64,000 nt of DNA. It comes from Rossellomorea sp. AcN35-11 (lineage in GTDB: Bacteria; Bacillota; Bacilli; Bacillales; Bacillaceae_B). The stretch's first letter is position 1, and every line of letters starts with the position of its first letter. The notes below the pieces were generated by a model. That model was not told the origin of the DNA, did not search any database, and saw only the letters and a program-made list of their open reading frames with translations. Shown piece after piece: positions 1 to 7,983 of this stretch. Made by a program: the position numbers and the translations under genes. The DNA lies in contig CP128835.1 of assembly GCA_030388825.1 (NCBI GenBank), positions 837,501 through 901,500 of the forward strand, in the 5' to 3' direction.

Positions 1-1
1 G

Positions 2-742
2 TTTTACACCGTGAATGCTAAGAAGTTAAAGCAAATCAGTCTGATTATCTTGATTTCATTTTTCACTGCCTTGTTAGTATATAGCAGTAACCTTTCCACT
101 CTCTCAGTATTCAGTACGAAGGATGGACCTAAAGCGATCTATAAAGGGGAAAAGGGAGTTGCCATTACATTTAACATTGGCTGGGGGGATGAAAAGGCGG
201 GACCGATCCTCGAAGAATTAAAGAGGTTGAATGTAGGCTCGGCTACATTCTTTATTTCAGGGGCCTGGGCTGAGAGACACCCTGATCTTGTGGAGCAAAT
301 CGTGAAGCAGGGGTATGAAATCGGGAATCTCGGGTATGCCTACTCCGACTATACCGATATGGAACCTAATAAAATCAAGCAGGACATACTAAAAGCCGAT
401 ACAGTATTCAAGAAGTTAAACGTTAAAGATGTGAAATTATTACGCGTTCCAACCGGCCACTTCAATAAGGAAACGTTAAAGGTCGCTGAATCACTTGGTC
501 TCACCGTCGTTCATTGGAGTGTGGATTCTAAAGATTGGACAAATCCCGGTGCAGATGAAATCATCCGTAATATAAAGAAAGCCAAAAAAGGGGATATCAT
601 TCTTCTCCATGCATCCGATTCGGCAAAACAAACGAAAACCGCTTTACCCTCGATTGTGAAAGAGTTGAAAGGAATAGGGAACTTCATCACAGTTTCAGAT
701 ATGATCTCAAATGGAGATGCCAAGTCCTCCCTTATCCAGTAA
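2..742 (+). CDS. pdaB: PdaB-like polysaccharide deacetylase family protein, 5' end cut by window
   Basis: This is a sporulation-linked NodB-fold protein that in B. subtilis is needed to maintain spores after the late stages of sporulation. The reading frame is open from base 2 and gives FYTVNAKK, which resembles the family's start, so a few N-terminal codons probably lie upstream of the window; the GTG at 11 is not the likely start. One N-terminal membrane segment is followed by the NodB domain. The usual TFDDG metal/catalytic motif reads TFNIGWGDE, and the usual GNHT..H motif reads GNLGYAYSDY, so canonical catalytic residues are missing. The LLHASDS end motif is present. Its place beside kbaA, gerD and cwlD matches B. 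subtilis (ybaN). Family assignment is strong; enzymatic activity is uncertain. Confidence 0.9.
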   Translation, partial: FYTVNAKKLKQISLIILISFFTALLVYSSNLSTLSVFSTKDGPKAIYKGEKGVAITFNIGWGDEKAGPILEELKRLNVGSATFFISGAWAERHPDLVEQIVKQGYEIGNLGYAYSDYTDMEPNKIKQDILKADTVFKKLNVKDVKLLRVPTGHFNKETLKVAESLGLTVVHWSVDSKDWTNPGADEIIRNIKKAKKGDIILLHASDSAKQTKTALPSIVKELKGIGNFITVSDMISNGDAKSSLIQ

Positions 743-743
743 T

Positions 744-785
744 AAAAGCCCGCTGGTGAAAGGTATTCACCAGCGGGCTTTTTGT
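744..785. terminator. Bidirectional terminator between pdaB and kbaA
   Basis: A near-perfect hairpin with arms GCCCGCTGGTGAA and TTCACCAGCGGGC around a 5-base loop, flanked by A-run and T-run. It lies between convergent pdaB (+) and kbaA (-), so it can end both transcripts. Confidence 0.9.
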
Positions 786-787
786 GA

Positions 788-1423
788 TTAACTCTTTGTA
801 TTCTGCTTCGTTTGTCTTTCCATCTGTGAGTCCTCGATATACTTAGGAAGACGAAGCAGCTGGAAGGCGTTACATGCCAATAAAGCGATGAGCATTAGAT
901 ACAGCCATTTAACGGAATTAACAAGCAATACCGGCAGCCACTCCAGTGTTGTGACAACAATCATAAAGAATAAGGCAGATACAAAAGTATTTGTCTTGGA
1001 TCCTGATTGCTGGTTCTTTATATACGCTACCATTAAGCCGACAGCCATTATACCCATTCCGAGAAAGATATACGGGGTATAGGACTCCCCTTCCTCAGCG
1101 AAGGCCCTGAAACGGAAATAAATCAAATCAAACAGGACAAGACCAATCAACAGCAGCTGGACAGAATTCCATAAGCCTTTAAACATCCCCATCCCAAATT
1201 GGTGGATGGTTAAATAAGCGAAGTACCCCATCTGACTGATCACACTAAATGTGAAACCTACAAAAACGAACCAGAGCAGACTGGATAATATGCCTATCAC
1301 GTTTCCTTCTTGAATATATGGTCCGAACTGATCCCATCTAATGAAAAGTGCGGCTACACCCGTCACAACTCCACCGATCACTAACGTATGAATAAAAAAA
1401 CGAATCCAATTGCGGATGGTCAC
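788..1423 (-). CDS. kbaA: KbaA, KinB-signalling pathway activation protein
   Basis: An integral membrane protein of 211 residues with about six hydrophobic segments. In B. subtilis KbaA is required for the KinB kinase branch that feeds the sporulation phosphorelay. Recognition rests on the overall membrane profile, the length, the N-terminal MTIRNWIRFF, and its fixed position between gerD (divergent) and pdaB (convergent). It has a charged, hydrophilic C-terminal tail. No internal disruption is seen. Confidence 0.88.
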   Translation of the reverse strand: MTIRNWIRFFIHTLVIGGVVTGVAALFIRWDQFGPYIQEGNVIGILSSLLWFVFVGFTFSVISQMGYFAYLTIHQFGMGMFKGLWNSVQLLLIGLVLFDLIYFRFRAFAEEGESYTPYIFLGMGIMAVGLMVAYIKNQQSGSKTNTFVSALFFMIVVTTLEWLPVLLVNSVKWLYLMLIALLACNAFQLLRLPKYIEDSQMERQTKQNTKS

Positions 1424-1572
1424 TGCTATTTTCCTCCAAATAAAAAAATATACACTCCTTTGATTGTACCAACGCCACTATAAAAAATCCACATACCAAT
1501 TTTCCCTGTGCATATTTTTTTCGATATTCCTCATATTAAAGGTAAGGGAATTTGTATGGAAGGAGCCTACCC

Positions 1573-2205
1573 ATGAAGAGATATTCCTTTCTTTTTCTAC
1601 TGACGGTTCTTCTCCTATCCGCTTGTGGCGGTGGCGGAGAAACAGGCGGTGGTAAAATGGACTACGAAGAGACCAAGAAAATGGTTGTTGATATATTAAA
1701 GACCGATGATGGTAAAAAAGCGATACAGGAAGTCATGTCAGATGAAAAAATGAAGTCAGAACTTATTATGGACCAAGCGGTTGTAACGGAAACCATATCC
1801 AAGACGTTGACGTCTGAAAAAGGGACAGAGTTCTGGAAAAAATCGTTCGAAGACCCTAAATTTGCAGAAGCAATGGCTAAAAGTATGAAGGATGGCAATG
1901 AAAAGCTGCTTAAAGATCTAATGAAGGATCCCGAGTACCAAGGCATGATGATGGATCTTTTAAAGGATCCTGAATTCCAGAAGGAACTGACCGAAACCTT
2001 AAAAAGTAAGGAATACAGAGAACATCTCCAAAAGGTCATTCAGGAGACATTCGAGAGTCCTCTTTTCAAAGCTAAGATTCAAGATGTCCTCTTAAAGGCA
2101 GCCGGCGAAATGAAAGAAGGCGGTAAAAGCGGAGGAGGATCCGAAGGCGGCGGTGGCAAAGAGGAAGAATCCGGAACATCCGGCAGCAACGAAGGTGGAC
2201 AATAA
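1573..2205 (+). CDS. gerD: GerD, spore germination lipoprotein
   Basis: GerD is a lipoprotein scaffold that clusters nutrient germinant receptors in the spore inner membrane. The start at 1573 is chosen because GGAAGGAG lies just upstream and it gives an immediate signal peptide with lipobox LLSAC, putting the lipidated cysteine at residue 18. The body is a helical, Lys/Glu-rich domain (about 30-180) followed by a low-complexity Gly/Ser/Glu tail. An upstream in-frame GTG/ATG would bury the signal peptide and is not favoured. It is divergent from kbaA and convergent with salA, as in B. subtilis. Confidence 0.9.
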   Translation: MKRYSFLFLLTVLLLSACGGGGETGGGKMDYEETKKMVVDILKTDDGKKAIQEVMSDEKMKSELIMDQAVVTETISKTLTSEKGTEFWKKSFEDPKFAEAMAKSMKDGNEKLLKDLMKDPEYQGMMMDLLKDPEFQKELTETLKSKEYREHLQKVIQETFESPLFKAKIQDVLLKAAGEMKEGGKSGGGSEGGGGKEEESGTSGSNEGGQ

Positions 2206-2210
2206 ATTGA

Positions 2211-2249
2211 AAAAGGACAAATGCAGGATTCTTCTGCATTTGTCCTTTT
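2211..2249. terminator. Bidirectional terminator between gerD and salA
   Basis: A 16-bp perfect stem (AAAAGGACAAATGCAG and its complement) around a 7-base loop, with T-runs on both strands. It serves convergent gerD (+) and salA (-). Confidence 0.9.
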
Positions 2250-2254
2250 CATGC

Positions 2255-3308
2255 TTATGAAGATAATTTTTCTATTACTTTATGGGCAATTTCTCCATAG
2301 ATCTGCCCCAGACGATGGTCTTCAGCATAAATGGATGGGGCAAAATCCTCCTCGTTCCAATCAGGCTGTTGAAGTGGAAGCTTTCCTAATAAATCGGTCC
2401 GAAGCTCTTCAGTCAGCTTCTCTCCCCCCGCCTTGGCCAAATACGAATTCTTTTTCACCTGTTACCTTACTTTCGAAATAGGACATGTTCTCCACAACAC
2501 CAAGGATATCATGATCCGTTTGCAGAGCCATGGCACCTGCACGTGCCGCTACGAACGCTGCGGTCGGATGAGGTGTGGTTACAATGATTTCTTTACAGTG
2601 CGGAAGCATCGTATGAAGATCCAGGGCAACGTCACCCGTTCCCGGAGGCAGGTCAAGTAGTAAGTAGTCCAGATCTCCCCACTCTACTTCAGAAAAGAAA
2701 TTATTGAGCATTTTACCGAGCATCGGCCCTCTCCAAATAACAGGGGCATTATCTTCGACAAAGAATCCCATTGAGATGACCTTCACGCCAAAACGTTCTA
2801 CCGGAATAATTCTTTCCCCACGTACAACCGGCCGTTTTACGATACCCATCATATCAGGAACACTAAAGCCGTAAATATCAGCATCAACTAGGCCAACCTT
2901 TTTTCCTTGACGGGCAAGGGATACGGCCAAGTTTACAGAAACCGTCGACTTGCCTACTCCGCCTTTACCGCTCGCGATTGCAATAAAGGTTGTTTTACTT
3001 GCAGGTGATAATAAATCTGTTCCTTCTCCACCTGTACCTCGGTGCTTTTCAAGCTCCTCCTGTGACAGCTCAGTGAATCGAATTCCTACAGATTCTGCTC
3101 CGTTATCCTTTAAGACCTGTACGATCTGCTGTTGGAATTGCATTTGCTCCCCCGAACCGGTCTTAGCAATGGCGATTTTCACGCTCACATGCTTTTTTTC
3201 TTCTTTTATGGAGATTTCAACCACACCATTTGTTTCTTCTAACGTTTTATGTAAAAAAGGATCTTTTAACCCAAATAAAAGTTGCCGTGTCTGTTGTTCT
3301 GTTAACAT
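2255..3308 (-). CDS. salA: SalA, Mrp/NBP35-type P-loop ATPase; single-base frameshift in this assembly
   Basis: An Mrp-family ATPase; in B. subtilis SalA is a regulator affecting scoC and exoprotease expression. An N-terminal MIP18/DUF59-like domain (about 1-92) precedes a deviant Walker A, SGKGGVGKST (near 113). The NBP35 CPxC iron-sulfur motif is absent, as in SalA. The frame breaks at C6 2424-2429 (G6 on the coding strand). Removing one G restores the family reading FGQGGGEKLTEEL through to the stop at 2255. Both halves have good homology, and the lesion matches other homopolymer indels in this window, so it is probably a sequencing error and not a pseudogene. Confidence 0.85.
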
Positions 3309-3518
3309 GAATAACCACCCTTTTCTATGTATTCGTTTTCAACCAACTTCTTTCAGTATAACATATTCTTAGTTGAATGAATGATCAAAAGGTTTTGAAT
3401 GCTTTTGTTGAATAATAAAAAGGCAGCTCTATTTCATCATTAACAGAAGGGGGTTCGGTCGTTCAGGACAAACTGACTGAAATCAGGGCATCTCCTCTCC
3501 CCATCCTTCACATAAAAT

Positions 3519-3549
3519 AAAAGCTGAGAGGTTATTCCTCGTCAGCTTC
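3519..3549 (-). terminator. cwlD terminator overlapping the stop codon
   Basis: On the minus strand the arms AGCTGACGAGG and CCTCTCAGCT surround AATAA and are followed by TTTTATTTT. The hairpin begins inside the last codons of cwlD. Confidence 0.7.
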
Positions 3550-4260
3550 TGCTTTGTCTTCAACTTCCATCGTTAAATAATTGAGAACTCCCTGATATAC
3601 AGATGCAGCAATCTTTTGTTGATACTCCTCTTTAAGCAAATTGGCCCGTTCGCCTGGATTGGATAAAAATCCGATTTCTACCAACGCGCCTGACTTTTTT
3701 GCGTGTTTTAGGATGTACACATTTTGGAGGCCCTTCGCTTCCCGAGTCGTGTTCTCTAAATTACGTGTCAGTTCTCCCTGAATCGCTTTGGCCAGTGCTT
3801 TATTTTCTTTATACTTCGGGTTATAGAATGTCTGGGCACCACTCCACTTAGCAGATGGAATGGAATTTAGATGGATACTCAAAAATAAATCTGCTTCTGA
3901 ATCATTGATTAAGCTAAGTCTTTTTTTCAGATCTTCCACTTTTCTCCGGCTGTACCCCTTTGTACTTTCATCAGCAAGGTCTTCGTCTTTTTCACGTGTC
4001 ATGATCACGAGAGCCCCTTGTTCTTGAAGATAATCCCTTATCATCAATGACACATCTAACGCTATGTCTTTTTCCAAGGCTTTTTGGTCTCCCGCTCCAC
4101 CATCCGGCCCTCCATGACCCGGATCTATATAGATGATTTTACCGGATAAGGGAAGATTCCAGGAATCCCATGTATCCTTGTCGAGTATCTTATATTGAAT
4201 AATAAATAATAAAATAGCCAGAGCAGAAATCATTCCGATCATCTTTAGTTTCTGAACCAT
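3532..4260 (-). CDS. cwlD: CwlD, germination-specific N-acetylmuramoyl-L-alanine amidase
   Basis: CwlD works with PdaA to make muramic-delta-lactam in spore cortex peptidoglycan, which marks the cortex for germination lytic enzymes. An N-terminal membrane anchor (about 8-23) is followed by an Amidase_3 domain. The zinc ligands are visible as H49 in DPGHGG, E63 in EKDIA and H130 in SIHLNS, and the catalytic Glu as E195 in VEIGFLSN. The length of 242 residues is normal. It sits between ybaK and salA as in B. subtilis. Confidence 0.95.
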   Translation of the reverse strand: MVQKLKMIGMISALAILLFIIQYKILDKDTWDSWNLPLSGKIIYIDPGHGGPDGGAGDQKALEKDIALDVSLMIRDYLQEQGALVIMTREKDEDLADESTKGYSRRKVEDLKKRLSLINDSEADLFLSIHLNSIPSAKWSGAQTFYNPKYKENKALAKAIQGELTRNLENTTREAKGLQNVYILKHAKKSGALVEIGFLSNPGERANLLKEEYQQKIAASVYQGVLNYLTMEVEDKAEADEE

Positions 4261-4363
4261 TCCAGTCCTCCTATTCCTGTTTCAACGCAGAGAAGACCTT
4301 ATGATGGCTCCGCTGCCTTTACTAAAAAATATGGGACAAGAATGATTTTTAGAACTGAAATGA

Positions 4364-4813
4364 CTAATTCAGACGCAGCTTATGACGTTTGATCCCTTTC
4401 TCATAACCTTCTGACCACCATGTTTCCACATAATGCTCGCAGCAGCAGTAATAAAAGGATTCATCTACTTGATTTGAAACGCCCATTTCAGACCAATATA
4501 ACCAGAAGTTATACAGTGTATCGATGAAATGTTTTACTTCTTCTTCACAGCGCTTTTTCACGACATCCATTGGTTCACCGGTGTAACCAAACTTGCTGAC
4601 CTTCCCGCCGAGCAGATAGGCTTCAATGGCCACATCAAAGCATGCTTCATCAAACCCCTGCTGCATAAATACTCCGCCTTGTACTTTTATATATCCAAAA
4701 TGCTTCCGCACACTCTCCTGAAGCATTTTTATCGAAATCTCCTTCAACAAAGTTCTTTCCGTCTTTATTTGTTTTTCTCTTCTCTTTGTATTGAAAGTTG
4801 TAATAACGTTCAA
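4364..4813 (-). CDS. ybaK: YbaK, DUF2521 family protein
   Basis: A conserved Bacillaceae protein of unknown function, recognised by length (149), sequence and position upstream of cwlD. I take the TTG start at 4813, preceded by GGGGTGG at suitable spacing. The C-terminal half is rich in aromatics and cysteine (FYYCCCEHYVETWWSEGY). It is the first native gene beyond the integrated island. The ybaJ gene that separates rpsI from ybaK in B. subtilis is missing here. Confidence 0.8.
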   Translation of the reverse strand: MNVITTFNTKRREKQIKTERTLLKEISIKMLQESVRKHFGYIKVQGGVFMQQGFDEACFDVAIEAYLLGGKVSKFGYTGEPMDVVKKRCEEEVKHFIDTLYNFWLYWSEMGVSNQVDESFYYCCCEHYVETWWSEGYEKGIKRHKLRLN

Positions 4814-4885
4814 AGATCATCCACCCCTTTGAACGTATTTTCCTACTTATCACAACACTTCATTCGAGCAACTGTTACCAATTTT

Positions 4886-5077
4886 GAGGGACGGACCTCT
4901 ACAGATTACGTGATGGTTCAGGATTCAACGGTTTGGCAATGTTTTAGCTATGATTCGGATATTTTGGAGGTCCGTCCCTCTCAGGACATAAGGAGTGTTA
5001 TTGTGCTTTTGTACCCCTTGCGTGAAGGTAAAGGCTCCATGTTGATGGAGAAAGATAAGGATGAGGAAGGTCCGTCC
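4886..5077. repeat. Palindromic intergenic repeat with GGGACGGACC ends
   Basis: GAGGGACGGACCTC (from about 4888) is matched by its inverse GAGGTCCGTCCCTC ending near 4981, with about 65 bases between. A third copy, GGTCCGTCCC, lies at 5068-5077. No credible gene covers this stretch between ybaK and the terminator at 5093. The arrangement looks like a small MITE or REP-type element; mobility is not shown. Confidence 0.55.
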
Positions 5078-5092
5078 CTTGAACCCAATAAC

Positions 5093-5128
5093 AAAAGCCC
5101 AGCCGAGTGAATCGGCTGAGCTTTTGTT
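5093..5128 (-). terminator. Native rplM-rpsI operon terminator, now separated from rpsI
   Basis: Hairpin arms AAAAGCCCAGCCGA and TCGGCTGAGCTTTT around GTGAA, T-rich on the minus-strand 3' side. It lies 11 bases beyond the duplicated rpsI stop codon at 5140. In an island-free chromosome it would directly follow rpsI, so it is most likely the ancestral operon terminator displaced nearly 6 kb by integration. Confidence 0.85.
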
Positions 5129-5139
5129 TGAGATAATGA

Positions 5140-5203
5140 TTAACGCTTAGAGAATTTTGGCGCGCGACGTGCACCTTAAGACCGTATTTTTTACTCTCTT
5201 TCA
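5140..5203. repeat. attL: duplicated 3' end of rpsI
   Basis: These 64 bases match the last 65 bases of rpsI (11037-11101) with two substitutions and one single-base deletion. They end exactly at the rpsI stop codon. The copy has no gene body attached, as expected for the distal attachment-site copy left by a site-specific integrase that targets a gene 3' end. Confidence 0.92.
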
Positions 5204-5659
5204 GAGGTGGAGTTAATTTACATTATACGGAAATTGATGCACCGCGTTAAATCAACATTTCTCCCTTTTTTGTTTGTAGGGAGTATAACCGATTATCCGT
5301 AAAGGGTATTCAAGGGGTATTCAAAAAGGTATTAAAACAAATACGCTGGCAGGCTATATATAGGAAGATTTTTTTTCTTGTTTTTTGGTTCTCTGCTCAC
5401 ATTATAAGAATTGGAGTAATTATTTGCTTGTATTTCTAACCTTTATAGCTGATTTTTATTTAATCTAAGTTCTCATATCTGGCGGTAAACACCGGTAATT
5501 GGATTCAATAATGTAATCAAAGTATTGAATGAATAAGGTTTTGTATGTTTCTGGGTGGAATTTTCGTTGTAAAAACATATATTCGAATGTGTTTAATGAT
5601 AAAGTTCATCGTGGTGATTTAAGAGAAGAAATAAGAATACCTCACTTTAAATTATATAA
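5204..5659. other. AT-rich non-coding left end of the island
   Basis: It holds the GGTATTCAA repeats listed separately. Apart from one 44-codon open frame on the plus strand (5529-5663), which I do not trust as a gene, I see no coding sequence, tRNA or clear promoter here. Confidence 0.5.
5304..5336 (+). promoter_or_regulatory. Three tandem GGGTATTCAA-like repeats, putative integrase arm-type sites
   Basis: GGGTATTCAA occurs at 5304-5313 and 5315-5324, and a variant GGTATTAAA at 5328-5336, phased 11-12 bases apart. The same decamer occurs at 10952-10961 at the opposite end of the island, just after int. Helically phased short direct repeats near both ends are typical of the arm sites bound by the N-terminal domain of Tn916/lambda-type integrases. 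Confidence 0.5.
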
Positions 5660-6205
5660 TTAAGGTTTCACTATTATTAGTCCACTTGGATCAAGCCCAT
5701 CTTTCACATACAATTGTGGTGTACTCTCTTCTGGAATACCTTCAAGCATCAGAGCAGCTTTTTCTTGTTTCAATGCTTTTTTTACCGAAAGTCCAAAGCC
5801 GATAGCAGAATAAAATTGAGCTGCAAAAACCCTGGCAGCTTCATCGCCTATAGTTGTCGTCATTCCAATGGCCGCATCCACATGTTGCACTAATTCCTGT
5901 GCTTGTCCGTAAGAGAAACAGGTATTAAAAAACACCAACTTAATTTCATCTGATGTACTCATCATTGTTTGGACTATCGCCTCTTTGGAGACAAGTTTGG
6001 CATTTCCCTGATTGTCCTGGAACACAATTTCATCCTGATCAGATCCATGGCCACTAAAATGAATAATTGTCCTTCTGTACATATCAATGAGCGACAAATG
6101 TCTAACCTTCCTAAATTTTGGTATTTTCCCGTATACTTCAACACTACTGATATTCTCGATTATGTTATTTTCCTCAATTTCAGAGTCAATCCCTAGGGTC
6201 ACCAT
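5660..6205 (-). CDS. CHAT-domain protease (caspase-like), N-terminally incomplete
   Basis: The 181-residue product carries the two hallmark motifs of CHAT cysteine proteases: HFSGHG (catalytic H53) and FFNTCFS (catalytic C96). The stretch after C96 (AAIGMTTTIGDEAARVFAAQFY) also fits the family. CHAT proteases act in bacterial immunity and signalling, for example in gRAMP/Craspase systems, but no such partner is visible. The first strand usually found before the LRLDEEI-like segment is missing, and an in-frame stop lies just before the ATG, so the gene is probably 5'-truncated or frameshifted. It is divergent from the toxin gene. Function is unknown. Confidence 0.7.
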   Translation of the reverse strand: MVTLGIDSEIEENNIIENISSVEVYGKIPKFRKVRHLSLIDMYRRTIIHFSGHGSDQDEIVFQDNQGNAKLVSKEAIVQTMMSTSDEIKLVFFNTCFSYGQAQELVQHVDAAIGMTTTIGDEAARVFAAQFYSAIGFGLSVKKALKQEKAALMLEGIPEESTPQLYVKDGLDPSGLIIVKP

Positions 6206-6307
6206 TTTCTTCAGTTAATTGTGTAGGATGCACCATGAGCTCCACGAGTTGTTGTCAGCTGCGTAAGAACATCCCCTTACTAACCGACCGTTTTCTTACT
6301 TTTGAGC

Positions 6308-6323
6308 ACTTTGCAACAGAACC
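6308..6323 (-). mobile_element. Solitary IS6-family (IS257/IS431-type) terminal inverted repeat
   Basis: The minus strand reads GGTTCTGTTGCAAAGT, identical to what I recall of the IS257/IS431 terminal inverted repeat. No transposase and no second repeat are seen nearby, so it would be the scar of a lost or partial insertion between the CHAT and toxin genes. The wider interval 6206-6529 contains nothing else I can support. Confidence 0.4.
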
Positions 6324-6529
6324 GAAAAAGGCATACCTTACATCTTGCCAAATGATAAGCTACAAGGAGTTCTTAACTTTAAGGTTTGTTTAAGTTTCCG
6401 TTAAGTTTCATTTTATTTATTTATTGTAATATTAGAAATCTTCACATTGTATAAAAGAGGGGGGGATTGAACTTAGCAATGTGTAAGAATATTGATTACA
6501 ATTTAACGGGAAAAGGAGCAATAATTATA

Positions 6530-7126
6530 ATGAAACAAAAATTAATATCGTTACTTGCAGTGGTTCTTTTATTTTCTACAGTAGGACCTTCTTATTCATT
6601 TGCTTTTGACCAAACTAACAATGAAGAATTTGAATCGGTTGATGTAATAGAGATTCAACAAACACTTTCTAATGAAGAAGAAACGGAATTTACCAATAAT
6701 TTAGAAATGACAGAAAGGCAGAATGATCACTATTCAGAAATTTTCTCTTCTTACAATCATGAACAATTAGAAATAGAATCTGTATTAAAAACAGATTTGA
6801 ATACAGGTGAGATGAAGTTTACAGGTAAGGTTCAAGAAGGAAATACTATTACCTCTCTTGATTTCAATGTAGCACTGACCTATGTTGAAAATGAGGACTT
6901 CGGTGGAGTATTAACAGATAATCAAACGGGACAAAAGTATTCATTCGACACCAAGATGGCAAGTGCTTCTGCTATTCCTGTCCCTCTCTTTATTATTGCA
7001 GTACAAATTGTGCGCTACGGAGTGAAGTGGGCGGTAAAGAAATATGGTGATGATGTTGTAAAAGCTGCGCTTAAATCATCGGCACATACTGCTGCAAAAA
7101 AAAATCAAAAAATCTCTAATGGATGA
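6530..7126 (+). CDS. SAR2788-like secreted toxin precursor, N-terminal and central part
   Basis: The start at 6530 is chosen over 6467 because AAAAGGAG lies upstream and it begins a clean signal peptide cut after SYSFA (about residue 25). An acidic region (26-75) precedes a strand-rich domain. A hydrophobic pre-toxin segment, IPVPLFIIAVQIVRYGVKWA, followed by KKYGDDVVKAALK, resembles the segment seen in Gram-positive SAR2788-family putative toxins. The frame ends right after an A9 run (7096-7104). Deleting one A fuses it to the downstream toxin-like module at 7119-7322, giving about 263 residues. Given the indels elsewhere in this window, one continuous gene is more likely. Confidence 0.65.
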   Translation: MKQKLISLLAVVLLFSTVGPSYSFAFDQTNNEEFESVDVIEIQQTLSNEEETEFTNNLEMTERQNDHYSEIFSSYNHEQLEIESVLKTDLNTGEMKFTGKVQEGNTITSLDFNVALTYVENEDFGGVLTDNQTGQKYSFDTKMASASAIPVPLFIIAVQIVRYGVKWAVKKYGDDVVKAALKSSAHTAAKKNQKISNG

Positions 7127-7322
7127 TGATGGAGTCATTATCAGTAAATTTAAGAACAAAGTAAAAGGGAAACAGGAGTATAAAGATCCTAAATCAGGTT
7201 GGAGTATATCCAGGGATGTAGGGAAAAACAATTCGCACGGTGGTAGTTATTGGAAGTTGATGGATAAGTCAGGTAACCGTATTGCAACACTTGATAAAAA
7301 TGGGAAAGTACTGAGAGAATAG
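7119..7322 (+). CDS. C-terminal toxin-like module, probably the 3' part of the preceding gene
   Basis: This frame encodes a compact basic module with HGGSYWKL, DKSGNRIATLD and GKVLRE, like the ends of polymorphic toxins. It recalls Ntox21-type, RelE/BECR-fold RNase domains, but that is from memory and no catalytic assignment is claimed. It overlaps the precursor gene by 8 bases and has no ribosome binding site of its own. The frame is also open upstream of the ATG (IKKSLM). These facts argue for one gene split by an extra A in the A9 run at 7096-7104. A free-standing cytoplasmic toxin is the alternative. Confidence 0.55.
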   Translation: MDDDGVIISKFKNKVKGKQEYKDPKSGWSISRDVGKNNSHGGSYWKLMDKSGNRIATLDKNGKVLRE

Positions 7323-7344
7323 TAAAAATAGAAGGAGTAAGAAA

Positions 7345-7968
7345 ATGTACTTACAACAATATATTCGAGAAAAATTTATAGGTATTGATTTATTTGAAGA
7401 CTCATTTGTCGATAAAGAATTTGCTATACACATTCAATTTGAGAAAGAACTTTATCAATTCAAAGAGGGCAGTGATGAATTAAATCATTACTATTTCAGG
7501 AATGTATATCAAAAAGCAACCGAGGTATTCGAGGGAATCTTTGAAGAAGATGATGAATTATATTTGGTTTTGCATCAAAGAAGAGACGTACATTCTAACA
7601 AGTATAAGAAGATAAATTTCTTTTCACGATACTTAAAAAATCAACAAAACAAGTATAAAGTAAGATATACACAGCGCGAAATGGAATGCGGAGATCAAAT
7701 CATCCAATATGAACTATCTCTTTTCCATAAAAAAGAAATTCACTATAAGATGCTAATCAAAGCGATGTGTAATCAAGACTTTAGAGGTTTAAAGCCAAGG
7801 TTCAATGATAAGGACTCTTACTACCCTGAGATTTTCTTTATTAATAAAAGTAAGGGGATCATTTTAAATATATATGACGATAGAGGCTGTTTTATAGTGG
7901 TTAATAACGAAGAGGATTTAAAGTACTATCAAGATCAATATAAAAGCCTATTAATAAAGAACAGCTAG
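7345..7968 (+). CDS. DUF3885 family protein, likely immunity protein of the adjacent toxin
   Basis: A 207-residue soluble protein without signal peptide. The C-terminal part contains YPEIFFINKSKGIILNIYDD followed by RGC, the signature of DUF3885. It starts 22 bases after the toxin stop behind AGAAGGAG, so it is co-transcribed and well translated. A small cytoplasmic protein directly downstream of a secreted polymorphic toxin is the standard position of an immunity protein. The immunity role is inferred from position and family association, not shown. Confidence 0.7.
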   Translation: MYLQQYIREKFIGIDLFEDSFVDKEFAIHIQFEKELYQFKEGSDELNHYYFRNVYQKATEVFEGIFEEDDELYLVLHQRRDVHSNKYKKINFFSRYLKNQQNKYKVRYTQREMECGDQIIQYELSLFHKKEIHYKMLIKAMCNQDFRGLKPRFNDKDSYYPEIFFINKSKGIILNIYDDRGCFIVVNNEEDLKYYQDQYKSLLIKNS

Positions 7969-7983
7969 TAAAAAGAAAAGTGT

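Noticed and set aside
4529..5110. Long plus-strand open frame opposite ybaK
   Set aside because: Antisense shadow of ybaK continuing through a palindromic repeat; no conserved features.
5529..5663. 44-codon plus-strand open frame in the left end of the island
   Set aside because: No ribosome binding site, no recognisable family, and it overlaps the end of the CHAT gene on the other strand.
6235..6393. Short plus-strand open frame crossing the IS6-type repeat
   Set aside because: It spans the inverted repeat without similarity to a transposase and has no ribosome binding site.
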